Notes: generated by a model not told the origin, from the letters alone. A stretch of DNA of 64,000 bases from Amblyomma americanum (GCF_052857255.1 NC_135505.1:43168520-43232519), one strand, 5' to 3'; positions 1-12,708 are shown, counted from the first letter of the stretch. Translations and numbers: made by a program.

Positions 1-1287
1 ACGTTTCACCAAAGATGTTTTGTAACGCTATAGTGTGGAGCACGGGACTTTTGTCAAAGCGGCACTGGAGGTATGCTCATACTGTGATGTTGGAATAAAT
101 GTCGCTAGCGGCGCAAATGGCCAGCGTTCACAAACACCGCGAAGGACCTACGAGCTGCACCCAGCCTCCCTTTTCGTTGCACACGTATGGATTCGTCCAT
201 CCCTGTTATCCAAGCCGTTGGCAGCCACCACTAGCCGGAGGACACTTCATTTTGAAAGATGAGGAGAGGTCGCCTCGACAAGAGATGGCTCACAGTTCGT
301 TCCGAGAGGCTCGTTCATGAACCCCTCTCAAGCTTGCGCAAACTTCTCTAGTAGCATTCGCGCAAAATACAGAGTATGCGTTTCTGATCTTAGACTGTGT
401 TTCAGATCTCTGGCTACGTTGCGAAAACGCCAGTGTAACTCTGCGCTTATTCGCGCAACAAAATGAGCACGTGCTGTAATATTAAAACTTTGCCTGTTAA
501 TGAAAAACATGTTTCATATTGTTTCATTGAAACACTTAATACTTTGAGCGGGTTATTTGCTTTCGCTGATCTTTGTAGCAGCGTTAGGTTAAGGTAGCTG
601 CATATAAGAACCACCTCTTTACAGCTCTGTTCGGGCTGCAATTGAAATAAAATCAGTGAATTTGAGACGGTATTTCTTTGTGTCAGTAATGCGTATGCTG
701 TCTCAACCTCACGTTAATTCTGAAACGCCGCAGCTGCAGCCATGATGTGCTGTTTGAGCCGTCGTGGATAATGAGCGCGGCATGAAAGCGCTGCAACCCG
801 CTTGATTCTAAGAGCGCGTGCTGAGGTATATGAGTATGCTGTTTCATCTTTGCCCTTCAAGTCATGGGCGCAAAACTGTGGTGAACTGGTTCGCGTCTAC
901 CTAGTAGTTTTTTCGTGGTTTGTGCCTGTTTGAGTATCGGCGTACGTACCAGGCTTCAGGGAGGGTATTTTGAAGCGCTTACTCAATAGCGGGTATAACA
1001 TTAAATGCTGCAATATTCTATTGTTGCGATCCCTGTGTAAGGAGTACTGAATGTGCATTTCATGGTTTAGGCATTCTGAACAACTGGGACAAGTCGATGC
1101 TGATACGTGGCACAGTTCTTCGAAGTCTTTTGTTCTAATTAATCTAGAAGAAATTCCATACAGAGATCAGTAGCGGCAGTAGGTATTCATTGCAGAGGTA
1201 GAATACTCAAAATATTACGTGTCGTAGTTACAATGTCTTATGACAGCCACTTAGAGCTTGCCAGGCGTATTTACTAAAAATGACCAA
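1..1287. other. No gene recognised
   Basis: I see no domain, splice-consistent exon or known repeat here. The longest open frames are under 80 codons and overlap on opposite strands, as expected by chance. It is AT-rich, ordinary-looking non-coding DNA left of a SINE. Confidence 0.5.
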
Positions 1288-1457
1288 GCCGGCGCGGTGG
1301 CTCAGTGGTTATCGTGGTCGTCTGGTGGCCAGAAAGATGCAGTTTCGATCCCAATGGGATTTAGATAAAAGCGAAACGCTAGATGCCTGGGTACTATGCG
1401 ATGTCTGTGCATGGTGAAGACTGGTCGTGGTCGAAATTATCCTCAGCGTTTCACTAC
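1288..1457 (+). repeat. tRNA-derived SINE (tick type)
   Basis: The head has a Pol III A-box-like stretch (ggtggctcagtggttat) and, about 40 bases on, a B-box-like stretch (gtttcgatccc). The body follows (gcgaaacgctagatgcc, then gtggtcgaaattatcc). The same body occurs at 31246 and, reversed, at 36540 and 41010. The copy runs directly into a LINE reverse transcriptase, so an ATG in the SINE body at 1383 opens a frame that continues into RT sequence. The family resembles published tick tRNA-SINEs; the assignment rests on recall and the copies in this window. Confidence 0.7.
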
Positions 1458-3158
1458 AAATCAGGCGACGTAACGTCCCCGTCCAATTACCGGCCTATAT
1501 CCCTCACATGTACCTGTTGCAAAATTCTTGAGCACATCTTATTAAAATTTCTTAAAGAACATACTCAGACTCAAAACTTCATTAACCAAAACCAGCATGG
1601 CTTCAGAGCAGGTTTGTCCACTGTTACCCAACTAGCCGAAATTTTTTATAACCACGCACAGGGAATCAATGACCAAAGTCAAACTGGTATAATTTTCCTC
1701 GATTACTCAAAGGCTTTCGATCGTGTGGCACATGCTCAACTGAATTTCAAACTAAACAAAATACTTGGCCATGGTCCCGTTACGAGGTGGATGGCCAGCT
1801 ACTTATCGGAACGCCGACAATATGTGCAATACAATAACCATGCCTCTGATATAGTTCCGGTCATTTCAGGCGTGCCGCAGGGCTCTGTTCTAGCACCATT
1901 TTTGTTCATTTTATACATAAACGACATAAAATATCACGTTGACGTGAAGGTACGTTTTGTTTTTGATGATTGCGTGCTATATCAAAGAATAAACACTCAA
2001 GCAGAACAGATAAGGTTAAACAGAGCTTTGAACAACGTCATACACTGGTGGAATACATTGCAAATGGTACTCAATGCGGAAAAAACTGTAGTGATGTCTG
2101 TCATAAATGAGAAAACCAAACTTAACTTCCCTTATGGCACGGGTAACGGCGTTCTCAAAACAGTAACTGAAAAGAAATACCTTGGTGTGATTATTTCTGA
2201 TGATCTGAGCTCTGAATCCCAAGTACAAAACATTACCAAAAAGCAATGAACAGTTTATACTTCCTTAAACGCACCTTGCGCTTTGCAACTTCAGATACCA
2301 AGTTGCTCGCGTATAAAGTCCTTATCCGTTCAATCCTAGAATATGCGAACATGTCTGGCTTCCGTATATACACAAAGATGTACACATGCTCGAATCAATT
2401 CGAAGAAAAGCTGTTCGGTTTATCTACCACAGGTACCGGCGCACGGTTTCTCCCACAAAGCTTCTTTCCTGCGCAGGCCTAGACACCTTATCAAGCCGCG
2501 TCACACTTCATAGACTAAAGTTTCTTTATCAATTCATAACACATTCAACACGTATCCTTCTACTTATATTAGTTTTAATTATACTAGATAACCTCGTAAC
2601 AAGCATGAATTTACAATTAATGAATATTCTTGTGCTAACAACACATATTACTTTTCTTTTTTCCTCGAGCCATAAGAGAATGGAATGGCCTGGGTAAATA
2701 TATAAGTGCGCAGTCTTCATTTGAAAAGTTCGCTGAGCTGGCAGCATCATCGGTCTTATTAACAAGCCAGACCTGATTATCATGTTGTCTTTATTGGTTT
2801 TATGTGGTTGCCCGCTCGTTGCGTACCTAGTTTATTACTGTATGAAGGAATGTAACAGGATGCTTCCATCCTGCTCCTTTGTAAGGCCGGCCTTTGCTAA
2901 TACGGATTCCAATGTTGGGCCAATTGCCTGTACTGCTTTGGATGTGTTTGAACGCATGCTTTGAAGACCAGAATTGCGAACTTTCTTCCGTCAACTATGC
3001 CGCACTCGATGTGACCGTTTATTGATGCTTTATTATCTTTTTTCTATAAACCATATTGCTTACCCTTGTGTTACTGTCGGTTAATTTTATCTTGCTTATA
3101 AATCCACCTCTGTAACAGTCCCAGGGAGACTAACAGTATGATAAATGAAAAAAAAAAC
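1458..3158 (+). pseudogene. CR1-like LINE, RT region to poly(A) end
   Basis: The open frame 1383-2249 carries reverse transcriptase motifs in order: NYRPISLTC near 1492, the QHGFR block near 1590, FLDYSKAFDRV near 1700, SGVPQGSVLAPFLF near 1870. The catalytic box reads VFDDC, where FADD is expected, so both aspartates remain but the preceding alanine is lost. The frame shifts near 2246 and the C-terminal RT part (LLAYKVLIRSILEYAN, then a QFEEKLFG-like block and its overlap from 2386) lies in other frames. A 3' UTR follows, ending in an A-run at 3149-3158. The endonuclease and ORF1 are missing, so this is a 5'-truncated, inactive copy with the normal LINE polarity. Confidence 0.85.
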
Positions 3159-3990
3159 AACGTCTCTCGCTGCCTGAGTAACTTTGGGTCTTAGAACCCC
3201 ATAAAACGAAACCAAGAGTAAGGGTTACCTCTACATAATGTGTTAGCCAGGATATCACATGCGTTTTAAAGCACATGTACGGAGTTGGAGTGGGAATTTC
3301 TTACTGCGATAGCTGTCAGGCGCCCGTCCTTGTCTTTATCGTCACCGTCAGCATAGTCGTCGTAGTCAGCGTAACATTTGAATGCGTTGATGACATCCAC
3401 CCGTCGTCGCCGTCGACGTAACCGGTGGGTTCGTTAATGATATCCACCATCCACTCACCGGGTGGATGTCACAAAGGCATCAACGGGTCATTAACGCACT
3501 CACGCTATATCACGGTCAACGTCAGGTTAATAAGCCTGCGGGTGGATCTGTTTGTAATAACCACCTGCCAGTGCAGGGGCGCATCACTTGACCACAACAC
3601 CAGTGCGATCTTTTCTACGTCAAAATATCACCAAAACTAAATGCCTAAACAGCTATTGCTGAATATCGCGTTACAGAGTCTTAACCGTCCTGTTAGTTTG
3701 TTTTTTTAATTCCCCTTGTCTTATTTTTTTCTTTCTGCTGTACAGGTTTACTTGCCTGTATTACTAATTGCAGACAACAGGTCGCAGAAACACTTCTGAG
3801 GAACCTAGTCAGACCATCATTTTTAACGTTTATTTGTGTAATGTCATGCATTCTTATTGTCTATGCACTGCATATTCCCAGCCTGGATACCCTGGAAATA
3901 AACTAAATTTTAACCACATAGATCATCAAATCATTTCTGAAGACCGTGAGGTGACCTTTTTCATAGGTTCTATACAGTAGACAGTGTACA
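3159..3990. other. No gene recognised; short inverted repeat inside
   Basis: No coding signal is visible. The only structure is a 13-bp inverted repeat (tgacatccacccg at 3391-3403, its complement at 3459-3471) around a segment rich in repeated catccacc-like words. Confidence 0.4.
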
Positions 3991-4025
3991 GACAATTGTC
4001 CACTGGAGGTTTGTTCTCCACATCA

Positions 4026-4055
4026 TTTTGTGATGTGGGTCTCCACATCACAAAA
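4026..4055. repeat. Perfect 13-bp hairpin at a LINE truncation point
   Basis: The arms ttttgtgatgtgg (4026-4038) and ccacatcacaaaa (4043-4055) flank a 4-base loop. The hairpin sits exactly where the endonuclease reading frame of the adjacent minus-strand LINE stops matching its family. A further partial copy (tctccacatcatttt) lies at 4016-4029, and the 8-mer ccactgga occurs on both sides of the whole block. Confidence 0.9.
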
Positions 4056-6110
4056 CCACTGGACACGCTGGCGCAGAGACCACGAAACTAACGTCAGGTC
4101 TAGGCACCTCTTGAATGAACTGCCTCGCAGGTATGTCGGGCTGCCGTCATTCATTATGTAAAGTTCATTTTCTGAAGCAAATAAGGCCATATTCTTCCCT
4201 CTGGCGTTGACGTTCATTATAGGACTTCCCCACAATTGGCAGTGGGCGTTGAAATCTCCGCTAATAATCCAAGGAGCCCGGGTTGCCTCCATAATTGTCT
4301 TCAACATCTCGCAGTCCAATTGAGTGGAAGGGCACACATACGCCGCAATTAGTGTGAACTCTATGGACCTTTTTTTGACTATGAAACGCACGTACTGATT
4401 TTAATTTTGCGGTTGAACTGGCAGCAAACTTAAGTTATGTTAGTGCGGATGTGGACCAGAACTTTGCTGCACTGCCCGCATGTCGGAGCAAAGAAGAGCT
4501 CGTACCCGGAAAACCCGTTTGCTTGGGATAAGTTAGGTTCACAGATGACTAATATCGGGAAGTGGTTGTGGAAAACATAATGCCGAAAATGTGCTATTCG
4601 TGACTTTAAGCCTCTTGCGTTCCACTGGAAGACCGCAGTGCTTATGACTTCCTCACGAAACGTTGGAAGCTGGCCAGCCATTCTGTTTTTAAGATCATGT
4701 AGTGCTGGAACCAGAGGCTTCATCACCAGTAAGACACTTCGGGCAGTTGACGATTGCAGGACGTGTATCAGAGGGCGAATGGCGTTGACCACCGTCCTGA
4801 TGATCACGAGGGCTTGGCGATCTTGCTCTGGGAGCCCTTCTCTGACGACATGCGAGCTCGGCGATGGGAGCTTGCGCTGAGGAGGCTCAGCAGAACGTAA
4901 CGGCGGACGCGCTGGCCAAGCATCCACACACAAAAAGGTCTGATGATCCTTGGCGATATTTCGCTGACTGGGCACACTTGGACGTGGCGGCACGGGAGGA
5001 ATTTGAGAAGAAGGTGCAATATACTTTCTTGAGGTTTTCTTGCTTCGAGCACGCCTTTTCCGAACACTCACGACAGTTTCACAATGCGTAGAATTGTCCC
5101 GAAACATTTGCTTTAGAACAGCACGCTGGTTTTTTTTTTTTTTGCTTGGACAATTCTGAGATAAGGCGTCATGAGGCCCGTTGCAGTTGGAACACTTAAG
5201 CCTTTGTGCATTACAGGACTCAGTGCTGTGAGCTCCGGCACAACGAGAACACACTCTCGTGTTGTCTCTGGCCCCGCTCACATGACCTAGTTTCAAACAT
5301 TGGTTCGATTGCAGGAATTTTGGAATAAATGGCCGCACGGCATGACGTAAGTAGTCACCTTCACGTGTAATGGAAGGGTGTCGCCTTGGAGCAAAATCTT
5401 CACACAACGGGAATTGCCCAGACGTGATACCCGTAGAATTACGGTGCCTTCTTTTGCCAGCCTCACGAGTATGGGCAAATCATCTCGCGTGATAGCCTCG
5501 CCGACGACATAGATTACGCCTGAAGAGGTTTTATTCCATCCGAGCGGAATAACAGTACGTACTGATAAACCGCCGAGCTCAGTTTTGGCCCGCAGTGGTT
5601 TCAGCGCAGCCTCATGGTGGACATCAACAGCTACAATGTTCTTCCCCGCATTCACTCGAACGTCTTTGATTTTGATAGGCACGAGGACCTCAAGTTCTAC
5701 AGAGACGACTTGCCTGTTAAGCCGCCTCATGTTGTCGGTTGGCTGCACAGGAAGGATGAGGATGGTGTGCGCCGCTTTGTTACCACGTGTTTTTGCAGTG
5801 GACTCACTGGATGACGATCCGGCTCTTAGAAGTCTTCTTTTGGTCTTCCGGTTGAGGTAAGTCTCAAAGCCGTCCTCACTGCTGGCCTCGCTGAGGTACT
5901 CGATGGTGTCATCGCTGTCGGGGTCACTAGAACGGCGGCACTACTTCCTCGACGAGCTCGAGGAGGAGGCCGCCAGGCCATTCGGATGCCCAGGAGGGTT
6001 CAGATTCATCGCCGTATGACGGAGGAGGAAATCATCGCAGTATACTCGCAAAAACACAGAAAAAAGCTGGAGACTGATTTCAAGCGCTCCACAAGGATGT
6101 CCGAGAGCAT
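4040..6110 (-). pseudogene. I/LOA-like LINE, ORF1 plus first part of ORF2
   Basis: Read on the minus strand, an ORF1 begins near 6020 with a serine-rich stretch interrupted by a stop, then an acidic segment (SDPDSDDTIEYLSEASSEDG). It continues as a 151-residue frame (5748-5293) and shifts near 5325 into the frame 5407-4430. That frame has zinc-knuckle cysteines: CLKLGHVSG, CSRCAGAHSTESC and CSNCNGPHDALSQNC. The endonuclease start (FQWNARGLKSRI, then CEPNLS) is in the same long frame; the rest (SGDFNAHCQLWGS and the LDLTLVS block) is in 4391-4023. The copy stops just before the expected SDH motif, so all of the RT is missing. ORF1 binds RNA and the endonuclease nicks target DNA in this family. 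Losing the 3' half while keeping the 5' end is the reverse of normal LINE truncation. Confidence 0.8.
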
Positions 6111-6772
6111 GAAAGTTATATAAAAACAGCAATGTGCCGAGCATAACATTCTCATATTCTTACCCACATATATTAAGCACCGTGTCTGAGTTAAATCAAT
6201 ATTGTTGTGCACCCCAAACGACACCAGGCATCAAAGAACCCCCAATTATTATTTTTAGTTTATCTTGTATACTCTCGTCTATAAGCAAATTGTAAATGTG
6301 TACGAATATGTATGCGTAAATCTTGGAGGCAGTAGCTTATCACGAAAGAAACTTTAGTTGAATTTCAATTGCAAAACTTGTTCCATCTGAGCTGGTTGGT
6401 ACATAGTTTGAGAGTAGTCAGCACATGAATAGAGACATATTAAGGACGAAGCACAACACTGACGCAGTCGTCCTTTTTATGTTTTTGTCTATTCCCACGA
6501 TTTCATTTATTGACCGCTTTCTAGCATGTGTGATTTTTTTTCGCTACTCCATGCAACGCCCTTTACCACATATTGTTTTCTATTTTTTTTTAGTTAAAAT
6601 GGCAAATATACTTATACTGCATGCTCAATGACGACGCTTCAGCCGCTTTGTTCGCGCTTAAAATTTTTAATGGAAATATGCTGCTGTTAAAAGGACGCCG
6701 GTATGTATAACATCCAATAAATTGTATGAATCCTGTTCACCGCGTTTCAAACCGCGTGATGTTCTAACATAC
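6111..6772. other. Putative intron sequence of the M13-like gene
   Basis: AT-rich and without recognisable coding or repeat structure. It lies 3' of exon 6773-6876 on the gene's strand. I looked for the next M13 block here (a conserved RW..C region) and did not find it. Confidence 0.4.
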
Positions 6773-6876
6773 ATATCTCGTAAGCCTCCCTCCAAAGCTC
6801 AATAAATGGGCACTGCAAGCTCTGGGCCAACCTCCAGTCAAGATATGTGTGGATTTTCTCTTGTGTAAAGCGTATA
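6773..6876 (-). CDS. M13 metallopeptidase-like gene, exon D
   Basis: The 104-base exon has a TTTTTTAG acceptor just above 6876 and a GTATGT donor at 6772-6767. It starts with one base that completes the codon split at the end of exon 7424-7554, encodes 34 codons without a stop, and ends in phase 1. The peptide contains IRFTQEKIHTYLDWRLAQSL. The YL.WR block matches the position in M13 N-terminal domains where a Y or L, x, WR motif follows the short D-V-V-Y strand (neprilysin has SWRF there). M13 enzymes are type II membrane or secreted zinc endopeptidases; this piece is a structural lobe, not the catalytic site. Phase agreement with its neighbour is strong evidence for a real exon. The family call is by sequence pattern only. 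Confidence 0.75.
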
Positions 6877-7423
6877 CTAAAAAAGCTGTGCTTAGAGCTT
6901 TTTATCTCTGATGACAATTCTTCACAGGTTGCCGCTTGTATGAAAAGATGCCAAATAATAGCCCGAAAAAATGCTTCATGCTGAACAATTCGTGCACACT
7001 AAGCACCTTCTCTTTCTACGGAAAAGTGTACTTGGAGAACCGCACACTGTTAGCAACTGGGCGCATCTACCTTAAAAATACACGAATATAGATCACACAG
7101 GCATCGCAGGGGTTGCACTGAGATGGAGAAAGTGTACGCGCGCAAAGGTTTCCATAGCATGAAGAGACCTACAATTACGCAGTGAAGCTTTTCAACCAAT
7201 TGTTCCTCTTTCTCGCCACAAAATGCAATACCAGAGCAGAGAACATTCGCATTCCTGTCACTAAGCAGCCTTTAGGCATTTAGCAAATGTCTCCATTGGA
7301 AAATAACATTCAGCCACCTTTTCACAACATTCGCTAAGGCACATCAATATGCAACATTTTTCACTCAGTGTTAAGCCCTTGAACAGTCCGCACTAAGTTT
7401 ACAGAGGAAATAAAACCCCATAC
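6877..7423 (-). other. Intron between exons C and D
   Basis: A 547-base GT-AG interval on the minus strand (donor GTATGG at 7423-7418, acceptor AG at 6878-6877). No repeat or alternative exon is visible. Confidence 0.6.
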
Positions 7424-7554
7424 TTGCTCATGTACAACACCACGTCGTCGCCGTCAAATATGTGGTGATTTCTTTCAATAAATTTTGAAATTTCTGTTAT
7501 TGAGCCAGCCATCGTCTTGTTGTCAAACCGTTGATATGCAATCTCAGTGTCGTT
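7424..7554 (-). CDS. M13 metallopeptidase-like gene, exon C
   Basis: The 131-base exon is preceded by a TTTTTACAG acceptor and followed by a GTATGG donor. It holds 43 open codons plus two bases, starting in phase 0. The peptide includes NKTMAGSITEISKF and HIFDGDDVVLYMS. These align in order with the M13 N-terminal pattern: N-K-M-T-L-x-x-I, then an E/D-D-V-V-V-Y strand. The upstream exon 12631-12708 ends in phase 0, so the join is clean and puts LDNDTEIAYQRF across the junction, where M13 proteins have a conserved helix ending in E-x-x-I/L-A. Start and end are set by the splice sites, not by a methionine. Confidence 0.78.
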
Positions 7555-10500
7555 CTGTAAAAATATACCATTAAGCAATCTATATGTGAATGTTGCCTAT
7601 AAATAATGTCTGAACATGTGGTTACCAAAAACGGTTTCTTGAAAGGCTACTGGACCAGCTTCATATATATTCAGATTAGATAGAAGAAAATCAGTCTGGT
7701 TGGAAACTCAGGATATTCATTTCTTGTGCTCGTTTATTGGTACTTCGGCTAGGAACAGCGAAACACACATCGCAGCTAGATGCACAGTCTGCTCTGTGGG
7801 TCTGTCGTTTATGCACAATCCTTTTCTCTGTATGTGTTATCTTCAGCATTCGGATGCTTACGTGTTTTCCCACTCATCCATGGTATGAGGTCTGCACTCT
7901 TTAGCTCATTCGGCCGATGATATCACGTCACTAGACATTGCTGACTAAAGTTAGCACAAGGAAATACCCCTAGATATGTGCCCCCCCGAGCCCTTCTCTC
8001 TGCGCCATCCATGCATCCGGCGCCGAGAGCTTTGCCCCCAACCTCGCCACTTTGCCATTCACCATGACATGCTATACGCCGCAAATACCTCTCTGACGGC
8101 CGTACTTTGCTGCTTTTCTTCTTCAGCACCTCAACCGTATTTGCCGTCTGGCAGAAATGCGTCCGGACCTCTGCGCCTCCATTCACTATTGATGCTGAGT
8201 GCTCAGTGCACTCACATTGGCGTGGTAAAAATTTAAGGGACGCCTATTTACATTAAGTGCTGACGATCCGACATCATTAAAGTCTGAAGTCAGCTTGGCC
8301 TGCTACCCCTCCTTCGACCCAGCGGCTCGCAGCATACTTGCAGCGGCCGAAACTGTCGTCATCAACATACTTCCGTGGAAGCCCTCTCCGCTTCCTCGGA
8401 TTTTCCACTGGAGAAGAGATGCTGCACTGATTTTCTGGCTCCATTATAACATGATACGAAGAGAGATGTCTACACACAAGTACACAGAACCAAACGCCGC
8501 TGCCAGCTGCCGGCAATCGTAAAATCCCTATGGGCATGTCACGTGAATAACGCACCCAAAAGCCGCCTGTACGCAACTCGGCCTTGTCAAGTGTTCTCAC
8601 GACGTAACCCTTTTCTGTGGTCAATCAGCACTCGTTCATGCCACGTTATCCTTTGAAGTCACCACTATCTGCACCAACAGGCGTATTTTGTGACTAACCA
8701 CGTAACATTTTTTTCAGCTCACCTGCCAATTTAGCCACATCACGTGGAGTCATGACGTCACACGCCCGTCGAAAAATCACCGCTCGCCCACATCACTTGA
8801 CCGTGTGAGGTCCTCGCTGTTTCGACCAATCACAGGATTTTATGACAAACCACGTTTCTTGCTTTTTATAATGAGTCCTCTTCAGATCGCAATAAAATTT
8901 GCACGTGCCTTCATCTGGGCCTTCACTATCTCGTCCCATGTAATCTTCTACGTCTCAACTGTAGCCCTTAGTGCCGCCGTCATGAAACCCCATCTCGTCA
9001 TTCCTACGGTCCTGTGCAGGCACTGCTTTCTCCTGAGAAACAAAAAATATTTTGGACCAGAAAGAAAATTTTAGGAGAATGGCAGTTCGACTGTCCCTGA
9101 CCGCTTTTCCTGACTGTCTCATTGACGGCATTAGCCCACGCCCCTAACTCTGAATGGTCGCCGCTGCGTCATTGTGGCAGTCGGCGAGCTCATGCCTTAT
9201 GTTCACTGCTTACCTTTGGTTTCCGGCTTAACGCGTGATGTTCCTATTTTCATCTGGTATATTATAGCTGTGCGCCATAGCGCACTGAAAGCAACTTCAA
9301 CATCCCGGGACATGTATTTCTCTCAAAAACCGTGGAAGCACTGCTTCAGCTATACCGTATTGTTCACCGCTTCACAACGGCTGAACACTTCCGATGAACG
9401 GTGTTAACGCTTCAACAATAGAGTCTGTGATGTGCTCGCCATGCACTTGGCATCACAGCAATCTGATTAGGAGCGGGTTCTGCCACTTGTTTGTTACGCC
9501 TGTGAGAATGTCATGCAGAGCAGAATCATCTTTTCGCATTCTTTTGTCTGTACGAACGAAAGCCCACCTGCACAATGAAATTCATTGTTCCGCATCACCC
9601 TGATGTGTCTACCTTGAACCTACTGGCACCAACGACTTGGTACCTTTTGCAAGGTGCAATTTACGCGAGAAATGCGCCAAATTGCCCCATGATTTACGGC
9701 AGCGAAGAATTATCGCCGCTAACGCCTTCAAGCCGTCATCGATCCTGCTTCATCCCTTTGGGATGCCCTCGTGTAGATTTGTGTCTCTCCCACTTACGCA
9801 GCCCTTCCCTTAAGACTACTAACAAGTTCTGCCCATATCGCGTTCCCTAGCGTATCTCTCCTGTGAACTGTTATTGAATCATTTTTATCGCAGCGGGTAT
9901 ACGTCCTGGAGATGTTGATGGTGTGCACGTCGAGAGCCTCAAGCGGCACTCCTATACTACAGTTGGCTCTTTTCCGTGAGTAGGCAGAATGCTATGTTTT
10001 CTGTCAAAGGGTAACTGCACTATTGCATATTTGCATACACTTCAATAATTTGGATCCGACGACGACTGCAGTCACACTTTTGTTGTTTGACGTCATCTTT
10101 AATAAAAATCTAACCATTATCGCTGTGCCAAAACCGAACAAATTTGCCGTTTTTATAAGGAACACTATGCCGCTTTTGCATCCACGTACTAGGAAAACAC
10201 TCAAGCCTTCTTTCACCTGATAGCACTGTTCGTGAAAACAGCTGCCTTATTCTCGTAATGACGCTCATTCTTGTTTCCCGAATAATTTCTTGTGTACTCC
10301 ATATCAAGGCAGAGTAACTAAGCTCGAAGATAATTTGGAAACATAAAATGTAATTAATAACCATACAACACGGTTACTATTGCTACCCTACACTACACAC
10401 ACAGTCACAGTACTCAAGCAGTCCAATAGCATATCAAATCAGATCAAATCAAATGACGTGAAGATTAGAGATTGTATAACGGGCCAGGAAAATGTACCAA

Positions 10501-12630
10501 ATCTTCCTTGTGCAGTGGAGAACCATGAAAAAGAATATCAGAAAATGACACGAAATTATGACGTATTTTGAATCCGAACGCATTACTAGTCCCATTAGAA
10601 AAAAAGATGGTGCCTTGTGTTAGTCTACACATGGATAGTACAGAAAATCCCGCGATATTAAGTAAAATAACGGGATGTCTTCAAGCGACTGTAGAACAAA
10701 CGCAGACCGAGCACACCCATTTCACACAGGGTTACTAATACTTCTGCCACAAGGCGAATTTCACAACATTCCAAGCGAATTTCATTCGATTCAATTCGAT
10801 GCACCGAATTCCGTTCGGTCTCCTTCGGTGCTACACGGTAAAAATAGTGCCATTCGAAAATTACGGCAGTGATGACCGGTGAAAAAAATGGTACAACTGA
10901 AAGACACCAGCGCGCATAAAAGATGTTTGAAGTTGTTAAGTAGTGTTTCAAAAGCGGGTGAGAACATTTCTGTAGAATAATTTAAGCTTACAATATTATT
11001 TTCGGCAATTTACAGCACTATAGCCATAAAAACCCAAGCCAAGTACAAAGTCAACCACAAATTCGGTAAAGGTAAACAAACAAAATGGCTGACACGCTGG
11101 CGCGCGGAGGCGCACAGAGCGTTGAAATGACTTCCAAAAGGTGAAGCGCTCAGGTACACCTTAAGTATTCGCGATCTAACTGAATATGGAATGATAACCA
11201 GCAAGAAACACGCAACCCAAAATGATCGGCGGTCGCGGGAATGGCTCCACTTCATGGTCGGCCGCTGCCCTTGGCTGCAGCTGGGACCTACAGTAACAGC
11301 TATCTACGACAGCTTCTAGTGTGAAGAGGTTCGCACAAAAATGGGTAATTCTTTAGCAGAAGTAAATAAATATAATTTCTGTCTTTGGCAGTGCGCATGC
11401 TAGTTTTTTACGTCGCTTGTTTCTGCTGCGTATCTGCTGCCCAGAGTACACATTCAGTTCGAGATCGAATGCGAATGAGTTCCCCTAACTTATGCGATGG
11501 TGAATATTAGTCCAACCTAATGGCATTAAACGTTCCCGTGTAGCAGCTGGTTGATGGCAATAGGTGCTAATATCATTAGATGGGAATGGCATTAATTTTC
11601 TATGTGGCAAGGGTATAAGGCTCGAGCATGAGCCGAAAAAAATAAAGGTTCTCTCTCTTGTCCTTTATATGTCCTCCCCACAAGCCAACCTCAATGTGGT
11701 ACCAGGTTTACCGACTACATCCGTGCAAGATTTTGATTGCAACAGTTTATCGTACAAGCGTTCTGGGTGTTATCAAAGATTTCTCATTTCATATAGCTTA
11801 CAGGCACTACTCAAGTTGTAGGCTAACTAGCGATAACGATTGGAACTGACGACATATGCACCTTAAATTGTATGCCTTCCCAGACTTTTTACCTTTTTTC
11901 TTAACACGTTGTTTAGGTGTCCAGGGAGATGTGAGACAGTTACTGCGCCATTGCCTTTCCTTAAAAACCGATCTTCGTATCAAAATTGTTATGCAACCGT
12001 TCTTCGTAAACCGTTCAGCGTGGTGTCATACAATTTCGTGCTGCATACTGCATACGTCTTTTAATTTCGAGGCGAGCTCGCGACAGCTATTTGAACCGAG
12101 TGTTCGAGTGTTTCATTCGGGCTTTTCCGGTTCGGCGCTGGGGCTTTGGGGAGGCGCATCTTCGTTTCATTTCTCAGTGCGGAACCTGTGTTGAGGTCGA
12201 ACGCTCACGATGACACACTACTGCTTACGCCTAAGCAGCACGTAAGCATCATCAAGTGCCCTCTGAATCATTCTGATTGTTAAACAGAACACATACATGC
12301 AAGCTGCTGGCAACTGTGTGGGCTTACTTTACGTACTTCAAAAATGCATGAAACGCTCTTAAAGGTTTCAGTTCTAAAAATTACAACCTATATCTTTAAT
12401 GCTAAGAGGGAGAAAGACCGTTTACATATAAAAGAAAATGCGCTCCAAACACACCTGTTGCTGCATCCTAAAGTCAAATCATCTACGAGGACAGAAAATA
12501 GGTTCAATATCTAGAGGTCTTATATGAAAACCAGGAACTCCCCTCATTGCAAGCTTCAACGGCAATAAAGTGAAGAGAATGTTTTTGTGTTGTGACTACT
12601 TGTAAAGAAGCAATCAAAAATAGGACTTAC
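7555..12630 (-). other. Intron between exons B and C
   Basis: A 5.1-kb GT-AG interval (donor GTAAGT at 12630-12625). I recognise no transposon and no further M13 exon. The part from about 7970 to 9850 is pyrimidine-rich on the plus strand, with frames up to 91 codons and no domain I know. A gaattc-rich patch lies near 10750-10830. The frames at 11564-12194 show no domain. Confidence 0.45.
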
Positions 12631-12708
12631 GTCTAATATCACTATGTCCGTAACGACGACCTGCATGTCTAGATTGTCTCGATCAGTGCTGGCCATAATT
12701 TTATTCAC
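12631..12708 (-). CDS. M13 metallopeptidase-like gene, exon B
   Basis: The 78-base exon has 26 codons with phase 0 at both ends. The acceptor is a C/T tract ending in CCGAAG just above 12708; the donor is a consensus GTAAGT. The peptide contains VNKIMASTDRDNLDMQVVV and ends TDIVILD. It follows the segment ending LLDYLRLLFSA from exon 20168-20292 and precedes the NDTEIA start of exon 7424-7554, matching the M13 order of helices between the Y..Y(I/L) segment and the conserved E/D-x-x-I/L-A helix. It is short, so alone it would be weak; the phases and order carry the case. Confidence 0.72.
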
